IMG/VR virus record: IMGVR_UViG_3300037521_000345
Span: 35,004 to 99,003 of that record
Source of the DNA: a virus
DNA length: 64,000 nucleotides
Direction: 5' to 3' (one strand)
Under the pieces are notes generated by a model. That model was given only the letters and a program-made list of their open reading frames with translations, was not told where the DNA came from and ran no database searches. Made by a program: the position numbers and the translations under genes. Of this stretch, positions 1-6,998 are shown in pieces. The first letter of the stretch is position 1, and each line of letters opens with the position of its first letter.

Positions 1-1245
1 ATTATTGCTGATACAAGTGGTAAATTGCTCGAACCTATTAAAGGATCATTTTCAGAAGGGTTAACAAATATAGAATATTTTAATGCAGCAGGTGGTGCTA
101 GAAAAGGAATGGCAGATCGAGCTTTGAATACTGCTACAACTGGATATTTTACAAGACAACTTGTCTATGTATTATCTCCAGTAGAAGCACATCCTACACT
201 AAAAGATTGTAAAACAAAACGAACTATTCAAATAAGATTAAATAATGATCTTATTAAAAGGATGTCAGGTCGATATATTATTAAAAGTGGTAAAATAGTT
301 TTATTTAAAAAATCAGATTATAAACCAGGGGATGTTGTTAACTTAAGAACATCTATTTATTGTGAGTCTTATAAATTATGTCATACCTGTTATGGGGATT
401 TATTGAAACGTCATAAATCTCCTTATGTTGGAGTTCTAGCAGGAGCATCAATTGGAGAACGTGGAACTCAATTAATTATGAGAACATTTCATACTGGTGG
501 TGCTGCTAGTATAGTTATTCGTGATGTTTTAGCAGATATTATTGATAATGATCCAATGATTGAAGTAGGTAAAACAAAGTTAGGCGAATATTTACAACAG
601 GAAGATGATAAATTAATAGCTAAAAAAGAATGTAATATAAAAATTGATCTGTCAACATATGAAGTAGAAAAATCTTATTTAATTGAAGAAGATAATGTTT
701 GGTTTAATCACCTTGTTTCGCAAGTAGAATTTAATGATATAATTTTTAATATGGCACTTGATTATCCAGTTCATTTATTAAAACAGAATTTTAAAAAGGT
801 AGGAAAAGAATCACTAATATTTAAGTATTCAATTGGAGATACGATATTAGAAATTCCTTTACAAACAACAGAGATTAAAGAGCAGGTGAATTATGTTAAT
901 AGATTAATTGGAGGTCGAGTAGTTTATAAGGATCCTTCTCATTTGTTAACAAAAGTTATGAAAGTGTATGGCGGAAGTATATCTGATTTAGACTTATGCT
1001 ATTTTGAAGTCCTATGTTCACAAGTTTTAAGAGATAGAAAGAATCAAGTATTACCTGCAAGACTTGGAAAGACTTGGGATCCTGTAATGATGAACATTAA
1101 AAGCACAGTTTTTAGTACAAGTTTTATTCAGAGTTTAGCATTTGAAAACATCAATAAAGCTATTGAAACTGGATTGATTTCTAAACAAGATGTGCCTGCA
1201 ACAATATTAGAGAAATTAGTGACAGGAGAGGATTTAAGGAAATAA
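1..1245 (+). CDS. RNA polymerase beta' subunit, C-terminal part (first RNAP set; 5'-truncated by window edge)
   Basis: The frame is open from the first base, so the gene begins upstream and the catalytic NADFDGD motif is out of view. The visible 414 residues carry the bridge-helix/trigger-loop region ('GARKGMADRALNTATTGY', about visible residues 37-54), a zinc-site-like segment with C-x(5)-C-x(2)-C followed by YGDL near residue 125, and the very conserved 'SIGERGTQLIMRTFHTGG'. These match the C-terminal third of bacterial RpoC. The beta gene follows 32 bases downstream, an order (beta' before beta) that is opposite to bacteria. A second, different beta' lies at 35935. I infer this set to be one of the two phage polymerases typical of phiKZ-like giant phages. 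Confidence 0.93.
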   Translation: MIADTSGKLLEPIKGSFSEGLTNIEYFNAAGGARKGMADRALNTATTGYFTRQLVYVLSPVEAHPTLKDCKTKRTIQIRLNNDLIKRMSGRYIIKSGKIVLFKKSDYKPGDVVNLRTSIYCESYKLCHTCYGDLLKRHKSPYVGVLAGASIGERGTQLIMRTFHTGGAASIVIRDVLADIIDNDPMIEVGKTKLGEYLQQEDDKLIAKKECNIKIDLSTYEVEKSYLIEEDNVWFNHLVSQVEFNDIIFNMALDYPVHLLKQNFKKVGKESLIFKYSIGDTILEIPLQTTEIKEQVNYVNRLIGGRVVYKDPSHLLTKVMKVYGGSISDLDLCYFEVLCSQVLRDRKNQVLPARLGKTWDPVMMNIKSTVFSTSFIQSLAFENINKAIETGLISKQDVPATILEKLVTGEDLRK

Positions 1246-1277
1246 CAGTCTGTGGAAGTATTTGGAGATAAACTCAT

Positions 1278-4200
1278 ATGATTAAATTTCAATCTTTAGT
1301 TCAATATTCAAGAGTAGTTGATGGAGTTCGTTTCTTTTCAGATAAGGATAGACCGTTCGTATTATTTTATTTCTCCGAGAATTCAACTCTATATGAAGAT
1401 TATCCTAAAATGAATTTAAGAAGAATAGATGCAAGATATATAGTTGTTCCAATAACCCAGATACCTGTCTCTAGATTAACGGGCGATCAAAGAAAAGTTT
1501 ATAAATCTTTTGGTTTACTTCCATTTCAATCAAATCAAGTATATCCCTTAAATGCAAATATTATATTCGATACCAGTAAATATGTTTCCTTGATAGATAA
1601 GATGTATAAACCAACAACATATAGACAAAGAGCAGGTTTTCTTCTAAATAATTTTCTTTATAAATCATTTAATTCGTTTCCTGATAACTATGAAAAAGTT
1701 CTAATTTATACTGTTGATGTTAATAAACCAATCAATTCGTTTATAAATCGAAAGATTTTTCCTATATTAAGAACTATGAAAGGAGATGAAATTTCATTTG
1801 ATCATATGCTTATGGCATTGATTGGAGAGTCGTCAACTAGATATAGACTATTAGTTAAAGACAGAAACTATAAATTTGCAAGAGTTTCTCAATATATAAG
1901 AAAAGTTAAAATGATTAGTTCAGATGATGAGAAAGAACAAGAAGTTAAAACAGCAACGAACTCATTTGATGAGAAAGATTCTAAAGTTAAAACAGCAATT
2001 CAAAACTATTTAAATAAAAATGCTAAAGATCTTGAGAAAGTTTCTAATAATGAACTTGATAAAACAGAAAGAGATAGATTAACAATAGCTTCTATCTTAT
2101 ATAAATTAACAGGAGATTTTCAAAAGTCTCAAAGACTTGCAAAAGCTATTCCTAAAAAAAGTATTAAAACTGCAACTGAAAAGATAAGTCGTTTATATAA
2201 AGATGACTTATTAACAGGTGAAAAAGCTGTTAGTCTTAGTGAATCATATATTGTTCAGGGAATAAATGTTTCCAGGGTAGTTCAAAATAAAACACCAGAG
2301 CATATATTTGACAAAAGAAGAATTGACTTTCAAACAAATTTAAAAAAGGATATGTCAAATGCTTTTAAAGTTTTAGAAAAAGGAAACGTTCCTATTAAAT
2401 TTAATTCATTTAAAATTACTCATAAAAAAGGAAGAGCTGGAGAACTTAAAAAATCAGATGTTTCAATTATAACTGTAAGTATAACAGATGCAGCAGGAAA
2501 GAATCAAACATTTGAGTTTGAAATTCCACAGATTGATCCTGACTCTGGAACATTTAGAGTTAATGGTCAGCGCAAATGTTTAATTAATCAAATAGTGTTG
2601 ACTCCAATAAGTTTTCCTAAACCTTATGATTCCAAATTTGAGAGTTCATATGCAAGATTCCATATCTATAGTAAGAAGACAAAGAGATTGTCGTATCTAG
2701 AAGCATACATGGGTTCCTTCCGCCTACCCTTGATGATACTGTTATCATATTGTTTTGGATTTGAAAAAACAGTTAAAAAATTAGGATTACAATATGAAAT
2801 TGTAAAAGATAAACCTAATAAGGATGTAGTCTTTACAGAAGTTCCTTCTTCATATATGGTATTTAAAAATTTAGATACTGATTTAAAAAAGGAAATGGTA
2901 ACATCATTCACGCACGCTAAAATTAATCAATACAACATTAAAAAAGATTTTTTATCAAAAGATTATTTTGTAGAGTTGATTATACAAATGACTGGACGTG
3001 TCGATTCAACATATCTGATAAATAATAATATTGATTATATCGTTGATCCAGTTGCAAAACAAATTTTAGTTAATCAATTATTACCATATAAATTAGAAGA
3101 TATTATGCATTATATGGCAACTAAATCTGTTGATGGTTATGTTCAAGAAAGAAATGATATTAAATATCAAAGAATTAGAAATTCAGAAATTTTAGTTCAT
3201 TTAGCACAAAAACAATTTCTTAGTTCTTATACTGAATATAAAGAACAGTTTTTATCAGGAAATAAAGATGCTAAATTTAATTTTCCTCCAGGAGTTATAT
3301 TAAGTCAATTTACTAACTTAGAGATAGTTCAAAATATGGAGTATGCAAATCCAGTTGAAGAGATGGCAACAATTACAAAGATTTCTCCAGTTGGAAAAAC
3401 AGTTGGAGGTATTCCAGATAAGGAAGGATTAAATCTTCAAGCTCGAAATGTTCATAGATCATATTTTGGAAATATTGATCCGGTGGATACAGCAGAAGGT
3501 GGTAACATTGGGGTAACCCAACAGTTGACAGTGGACGCATATTTAACATCCTCCCGTGGATTGTTTGGAATTAAAGATTTAAAAAATGATGAAGGAGCTG
3601 GAATATTATCTACAACACTTTCAATGGTTCCATTTATTGAAAACAATGAAGGTGCAAGAATGATAATGGCAGGTAATCAAGGAAAACAAATGTTACCTTT
3701 AAAAAATCCAGAACCTCCTATAGTTCAAACAGGATATGAGTCATTACTTTCAAATGTTTTGTCTAATAATTTTATCAAGAGATCACCTTGTGCTGGAAAA
3801 GTGACAAAAATTACTGGAGATTTTATTGAAATAGCTTGTAATAAAGGTTCTAAAAAGAAAGTTGTTATCACACCAGTTCAATTAAAATCAGGAGCTGGAA
3901 AAAATACATTGAGCACATTTAAACCATCTGTTGAGGTTGGACAATCAGTTAAAAATAAGCAAGTAATTGCAGAGGGAAGTTGTATTTCTGGCGGAACTAT
4001 TTCATTAGGAAGAAATCTTGCTACTTGTTATATGCCTTATCAAGGATATAATTTTGAAGATGGTCTTGTAATAAATGAACGATTAGTATCTGATGATAAA
4101 TTAACTTCTTTACATGGAATTGATGTTGAGGCAACAGTTGATCGTAAAGATAGAATTTTACATATTATTGATATTGGAGCTAAAACTAAAAAGGGTGACC

Positions 4201-5342
4201 CTCTAATAAGAAAGACAGCAGGTGAAATTGAAGAACTATTAGGATTTCAAGAAGAAGAGGAAGAAGGAGTTGATGTATATGAGGGTCAAATAATTACAAA
4301 AAGTCCAGGTGGTCATGTTGTTGATATTGACGTATTTTCTAATATTGATATAGATTCTTTTCCTTCCATTAAAAAGTTAGTTGAAAGAACTAATAAAAAA
4401 TATAAAAAACCTACTAAAGAAAAATTTACAACTAGAGGGGTTTCAATTAAAGGGATATTAATTATATTTAGAATTGAACAAGAGTTAAAAATTGGAGTGG
4501 GAGATAAACTCTGTAACCGATATGGAAATAAAGGTATTATATCTTTAGTTCAAAAAGATGAATTAATGCCAAGAACACCTTGGGGTGAAACAGTTGATAT
4601 TATTATGAATCCTCTTGGAGTTACTGGTCGAATGAATATAGGTCAAATATATGAATTGTATTGTGGTCTTATCTCTAAAGAAGTAGCAAATAGAATGGTT
4701 AAATTGAGCAAAGCTCAAGGCATTGCATTGATGAAAGCTGTAATAACAAGACTTGATAATACAAAAAATAAAAAAATTAGTACATCATTGATTGCTACAA
4801 TGACTGCAATGAGCGATGTAAAATATAAAAAGATGTTAGAGCAAATTCAAAAAGATAAGTTTATACCAATAGTTATTCCTCCATTTCAATCTCCTAAACA
4901 TAAAAGTATTTTAGAAGTATTAAAATTATTAAAATTAAAAACAGGATATAAATTAAAACTTCCAGAGTATAATACAAAAACTCAAAATGCGGTTCCATTT
5001 GGATATGAATATGTTTCTAAATTAGAACATATTTCAGATGCTAAATTACATGCTAGATCAACTGGTCCAACAACTGGAAAAGTTGGTCAACCAACTGCTG
5101 GTAAAAGAAAAGAGGGTGGGCAAAGAATAGGAGAAGGAGATACATGGGCATTAACAAGTTATAATTGTCCTACAATATTATCTGAACTCTTTGGACCTAT
5201 GTCTGATGACTTTGTATCTAAAAATGAAATGATGTCAGAAATTATACAAAATGGAAGAACAGATTTTAAAGAAACAAAAATGTCTCCAACTAGAGATTTA
5301 TTAAAAGCATATTTTATTTCTTTAATGCTAGGAGGTCAATAA
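1278..5342 (+). CDS. RNA polymerase beta subunit (first RNAP set), with long N-terminal extension
   Basis: 1354 residues, about as long as E. coli RpoB. Core motifs are in the C-terminal two thirds: 'GYNFEDGLVINERL', the lysine/arginine-rich 'GDKLCNRYGNKGIIS' near residue 1075, 'MNPLGVTGRMNIGQ' near 1110 and the C-terminal clamp motif 'GGQRIGEGDTWAL'. The first roughly 400 residues do not look like RpoB and hold a charged, low-complexity stretch (near 215-245) with two similar 'VKTA' segments, a possible linker or processing region. It ends by overlapping the next start (TAATG). The extension is lacking in the second beta (39250). By analogy with phiKZ-group virion polymerases this could be the packaged enzyme; that part is inference. 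Confidence 0.93.
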   Translation: MIKFQSLVQYSRVVDGVRFFSDKDRPFVLFYFSENSTLYEDYPKMNLRRIDARYIVVPITQIPVSRLTGDQRKVYKSFGLLPFQSNQVYPLNANIIFDTSKYVSLIDKMYKPTTYRQRAGFLLNNFLYKSFNSFPDNYEKVLIYTVDVNKPINSFINRKIFPILRTMKGDEISFDHMLMALIGESSTRYRLLVKDRNYKFARVSQYIRKVKMISSDDEKEQEVKTATNSFDEKDSKVKTAIQNYLNKNAKDLEKVSNNELDKTERDRLTIASILYKLTGDFQKSQRLAKAIPKKSIKTATEKISRLYKDDLLTGEKAVSLSESYIVQGINVSRVVQNKTPEHIFDKRRIDFQTNLKKDMSNAFKVLEKGNVPIKFNSFKITHKKGRAGELKKSDVSIITVSITDAAGKNQTFEFEIPQIDPDSGTFRVNGQRKCLINQIVLTPISFPKPYDSKFESSYARFHIYSKKTKRLSYLEAYMGSFRLPLMILLSYCFGFEKTVKKLGLQYEIVKDKPNKDVVFTEVPSSYMVFKNLDTDLKKEMVTSFTHAKINQYNIKKDFLSKDYFVELIIQMTGRVDSTYLINNNIDYIVDPVAKQILVNQLLPYKLEDIMHYMATKSVDGYVQERNDIKYQRIRNSEILVHLAQKQFLSSYTEYKEQFLSGNKDAKFNFPPGVILSQFTNLEIVQNMEYANPVEEMATITKISPVGKTVGGIPDKEGLNLQARNVHRSYFGNIDPVDTAEGGNIGVTQQLTVDAYLTSSRGLFGIKDLKNDEGAGILSTTLSMVPFIENNEGARMIMAGNQGKQMLPLKNPEPPIVQTGYESLLSNVLSNNFIKRSPCAGKVTKITGDFIEIACNKGSKKKVVITPVQLKSGAGKNTLSTFKPSVEVGQSVKNKQVIAEGSCISGGTISLGRNLATCYMPYQGYNFEDGLVINERLVSDDKLTSLHGIDVEATVDRKDRILHIIDIGAKTKKGDPLIRKTAGEIEELLGFQEEEEEGVDVYEGQIITKSPGGHVVDIDVFSNIDIDSFPSIKKLVERTNKKYKKPTKEKFTTRGVSIKGILIIFRIEQELKIGVGDKLCNRYGNKGIISLVQKDELMPRTPWGETVDIIMNPLGVTGRMNIGQIYELYCGLISKEVANRMVKLSKAQGIALMKAVITRLDNTKNKKISTSLIATMTAMSDVKYKKMLEQIQKDKFIPIVIPPFQSPKHKSILEVLKLLKLKTGYKLKLPEYNTKTQNAVPFGYEYVSKLEHISDAKLHARSTGPTTGKVGQPTAGKRKEGGQRIGEGDTWALTSYNCPTILSELFGPMSDDFVSKNEMMSEIIQNGRTDFKETKMSPTRDLLKAYFISLMLGGQ

Positions 5343-5938
5343 TGAGTGGGTTAGAAGCTTTATGCGGTGATTTAATCATTCCACCTGAAATGGATAACTA
5401 TGAAGAAGATGTTGATAAATATCATGATCTCGCCAGTTTCAGGTATGCTGCTCTTGATATAATAAATGTAGTTGGAAAAATTGACTTTAAAGAACTATAT
5501 ATTGTTCAAATGGATACTATTAAAAAACAAACAATGTATGTACAGAGAGTATTTCTTATTGAAATGCTACAAAAGATAAGTGAAATTTATGATTGGGAAT
5601 TTCCTGATGAATGGAGTTTAGTTGATACTTCATATCAACAAGAACAATTATATAAGTTTATAGAATTTATTGAATTTGATAATTATAGATTTTTATCCTA
5701 CGTTTGGAGATTTTTATTAGATGATACTACTAAACTTATAAGATTCGATATTGATAATTTTTGTAAAAAAAATGTTATGAAGATAATTAAAGAGACAGAA
5801 GAACAGTTAGAAACTCATTTTCAAAGCAAGATGATTACTATTTTTCTTAGAACATATTACAAAGAGAAGTTCATTGAATGGTTTAGTTTAATGAGTAGGA
5901 GATATAAAGTAGAAATAATTTCTGAACTTTATGAATAA
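5342..5938 (+). CDS. hypothetical protein, 198 aa
   Basis: Not recognised. Start is the ATG overlapping the beta stop (TAATG), with AGGAGG seven bases upstream. The protein is acidic and predicted mostly helical, rich in aromatic residues, without Cys clusters, signal peptide or membrane segment. Being translationally coupled to the beta gene, it may be an accessory subunit or assembly factor of the first polymerase, as giant-phage polymerases have a non-bacterial extra subunit; nothing in its sequence proves this. Confidence 0.75.
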   Translation: MSGLEALCGDLIIPPEMDNYEEDVDKYHDLASFRYAALDIINVVGKIDFKELYIVQMDTIKKQTMYVQRVFLIEMLQKISEIYDWEFPDEWSLVDTSYQQEQLYKFIEFIEFDNYRFLSYVWRFLLDDTTKLIRFDIDNFCKKNVMKIIKETEEQLETHFQSKMITIFLRTYYKEKFIEWFSLMSRRYKVEIISELYE

Positions 5939-5950
5939 AAGGAGAAAAGA

Positions 5951-6208
5951 ATGGGAGAAGCAACAATTACAATTAAAAAGGGAGTGGTTGTCTTAAAAGC
6001 TCCAAAATCTGAATTAATCGAAGTATCTGAAACTCATGACGGTATAGCTTTTAACTTCAAACGTGGACTACAATTGTATCAAGTTGAACAATATATGCCA
6101 TCACATATTAAACAACTTATTAAGAATACAACTGATTCATTTGAAGGAAATAATATCATTATAGATTTAGATGATGCAAAGAAACCAATTATGGTTGACG
6201 CTACTTAA
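5951..6208 (+). CDS. hypothetical small protein, 85 aa
   Basis: Not recognised. AAAGGAG lies seven bases before the ATG. Two beta-rich halves are suggested by alternating hydrophobic residues ('ATITIKKGVVVLKAP', 'NNIIIDLDDAKKPIMV'). No cysteine, no membrane segment. It is the last gene of the unit that starts with the first beta' gene; a promoter-like element and the small-RNA array follow immediately. Confidence 0.7.
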   Translation: MGEATITIKKGVVVLKAPKSELIEVSETHDGIAFNFKRGLQLYQVEQYMPSHIKQLIKNTTDSFEGNNIIIDLDDAKKPIMVDAT

Positions 6209-6213
6209 TTCAT

Positions 6214-6247
6214 TTTAAAAAATACATCTATATATATTAATAACTGA
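6214..6247 (+). promoter_or_regulatory. promoter-like element, copy 1 (phage RNAP promoter candidate)
   Basis: A 34-base AT-rich sequence, TTTAAAAAATA, one variable base, ATCTATATATATTAATAA, one variable base, TGA. It recurs with only two differences at 63296-63329. Both copies lie in non-coding DNA just upstream of a transcription unit: here 25 bases before the first hairpin RNA. The core resembles the AATATATTA-type early promoters known for phiKZ-group virion polymerases. Identification as a promoter is inference from position and repetition. Confidence 0.6.
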
Positions 6248-6271
6248 TAAAGAGAAAATTGTTTAGTTTTT

Positions 6272-6384
6272 AAGTTCTAAGAAGACTTTATGTGATTCCA
6301 GAGCTGTGTTGGTACAGCATCATACTATAAATGTGAAGTCAGGGTTCGAGTCCCTCATATTACATTTCTTACTTCTTAGAATTT
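6272..6384 (+). ncRNA. Y-RNA-like hairpin RNA 1, with tRNA-like domain
   Basis: The two ends pair over 13 bases (6272-6284 with 6372-6384, one G-U). Next come the conserved internal-loop strand ACTTT and an inner helix ATGTGAT/ATTACAT. Inside is a tRNA-like fold: D arm GCTG-loop-CAGC (6303-6318, loop containing TTGGTA), a five-pair anticodon-like arm (6320-6336, loop CTATAAA) and a T arm AGGG-TTCGAGT-CCCT (6341-6355). There is no normal acceptor stem or CCA. Known bacterial Y RNAs (YrlA) have just this design: a Ro-binding end stem plus a tRNA mimic. The Ro60-like gene lies 600 bases downstream. Confidence 0.72.
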
Positions 6385-6394
6385 TTATTTTTTA

Positions 6395-6500
6395 TCTGGA
6401 AAGACTTTATGTGATTTCCGAGCTGTGTTGGTACAGCATCTTACTATTAATAAGAAGCAAGGGTTCAACTCCCTGTAACTTACATCTGCTACTTTCCAGA
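6395..6500 (+). ncRNA. Y-RNA-like hairpin RNA 2, with tRNA-like domain
   Basis: Nine-base end helix TCTGGAAAG/CTTTCCAGA (6395-6403 with 6492-6500), then the conserved ACTTTATGTGAT strand and its partner ending TTACAT. The interior repeats the D-arm of RNA 1 exactly (GCTG...CAGC, 6422-6437), followed by a perfect five-pair anticodon-like arm TCTTA-CTATTAA-TAAGA (6439-6455) and a T arm AGGG-TTCAACT-CCCT (6460-6474). The end helix differs in sequence from RNA 1 yet still pairs, which is covariation in favour of a real RNA structure. Confidence 0.72.
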
Positions 6501-6511
6501 CCTATCAAAAT

Positions 6512-6577
6512 TTTCTAAGAAGACTTTGTGTAATTCCAGATCGATGCATCCAAATTACACCTATTACTTCTTAGAAA
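6512..6577 (+). ncRNA. Y-RNA-like hairpin RNA 3, minimal form
   Basis: End helix of 11 pairs (6512-6522 with 6567-6577), the conserved internal-loop strands ACTTT and CTATTA, then a perfect eight-pair inner helix GTGTAATT/AATTACAC. The loop keeps the family box CCAGA but has no tRNA-like insert, only a short palindromic GATGCATC. Relative to RNA 1 the inner helix has changed on both strands and still pairs. Confidence 0.68.
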
Positions 6578-6587
6578 CACAACTTTC

Positions 6588-6687
6588 AGATGAGAAGACT
6601 ATATGTGGTTTCAGAATACAGAAGCAAGTGTTTAATACACACTTAGTCCTTGTAATACCTTTGTCCTACATAAACTACTTCTCATCT
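6588..6687 (+). ncRNA. Y-RNA-like hairpin RNA 4
   Basis: Ten-pair end helix AGATGAGAAG/CTTCTCATCT (6588-6597 with 6678-6687). The conserved strand is ACTATATGTGG followed by TTTCAGA; the 3' partner is CCTACATA. The distal insert is different from RNAs 1 and 2: it contains a hairpin AAGTGT-TTAATAC-ACACTT (6626-6644) and is not tRNA-like. It is the most diverged member with a long insert. Confidence 0.62.
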
Positions 6688-6694
6688 CATTTTT

Positions 6695-6759
6695 CCTGAA
6701 AGACTTTTTGTAATTTCAGATTTATTGGAAAATCATCAATTACAATTACTACTTTCAGG
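6695..6759 (+). ncRNA. Y-RNA-like hairpin RNA 5, minimal form
   Basis: Eight-pair end helix CCTGAAAG/CTTTCAGG, conserved ACTTT strand and TTACTA partner, perfect inner helix TTGTAATT/AATTACAA, then TCAGA and a small hairpin GATTT-ATTGGA-AAATC. Same architecture as RNA 3 with different paired sequences. Confidence 0.67.
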
Positions 6760-6767
6760 TTTTACTT

Positions 6768-6834
6768 TGTGGGGTCACTCAGTATAGAAAAAAACCTATT
6801 CGGGGTTCTAAACCTATACTAATAGTACCCCACA
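6768..6834 (+). ncRNA. nested hairpin unrelated to the flanking family
   Basis: Eight-pair outer helix TGTGGGGT/ACCCCACA, an inner helix AGTATAG/CTATACT, and a possible AACC/GGTT apical pairing. It lacks the ACTTT...TTTCAGA box shared by its neighbours, so it is either a different RNA or a structural spacer. The GC-rich outer helix is conspicuous in this AT-rich region. It has no following T-run, so it is not an ordinary terminator. Confidence 0.45.
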
Positions 6835-6842
6835 TCTTTTCT

Positions 6843-6901
6843 AAATGGACTTAATGTGATTTCAGACCTGCATAGTGTTAAGATTACATTTACTTCCATT
6901 T
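6843..6901 (+). ncRNA. Y-RNA-like hairpin RNA 6, minimal form
   Basis: End helix AAATGGA/TCCATTT, then CTTAATGTGAT with TTTCAGA on the 5' side and ATTACATTTACT on the 3' side. It is the shortest and weakest member by end-helix length but matches the family consensus over the inner helix. It is followed by an uncoding leader of about 95 bases (6902-6998) holding a TATAAT-like hexamer at 6949 and the ribosome binding site of the Ro60-like gene. Confidence 0.6.
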
Positions 6902-6998
6902 TTTTGAAAGGAAATTGATGAAAGATTCTTTTATTCTAAAACATTGGTTATAATTGCTTTACGTCGTCAGAAACATTTAAAGGGAAAGGAGATCTAAA

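Noticed and set aside
6291-6363. Functional tRNA gene in hairpin 1 (and similarly in hairpin 2)
   Set aside because: D, anticodon-like and T arms are present, but no seven-pair acceptor stem can be formed next to them, the distances from acceptor to D arm are wrong and there is no CCA. The 34th base would be A, unusual for bacterial-type tRNA of this kind.
6306-6518. 70-codon plus-strand open frame across the hairpin RNAs
   Set aside because: It runs through two structured RNA elements, has no ribosome binding site, and its product is low-complexity Leu/Ile-rich. The repeated RNA structure explains the sequence better.
6272-6901. CRISPR array
   Set aside because: The repeats are hairpins with variable inserts and unequal spacing, not identical direct repeats with uniform spacers. 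No cas genes are near, and I saw no CRISPR-like array elsewhere in the window.
6941-6960. Host-type promoter TATAAT at 6949 upstream of the Ro60-like gene
   Set aside because: The -10-like hexamer has no convincing -35 at the right spacing; such hexamers occur by chance in AT-rich DNA.
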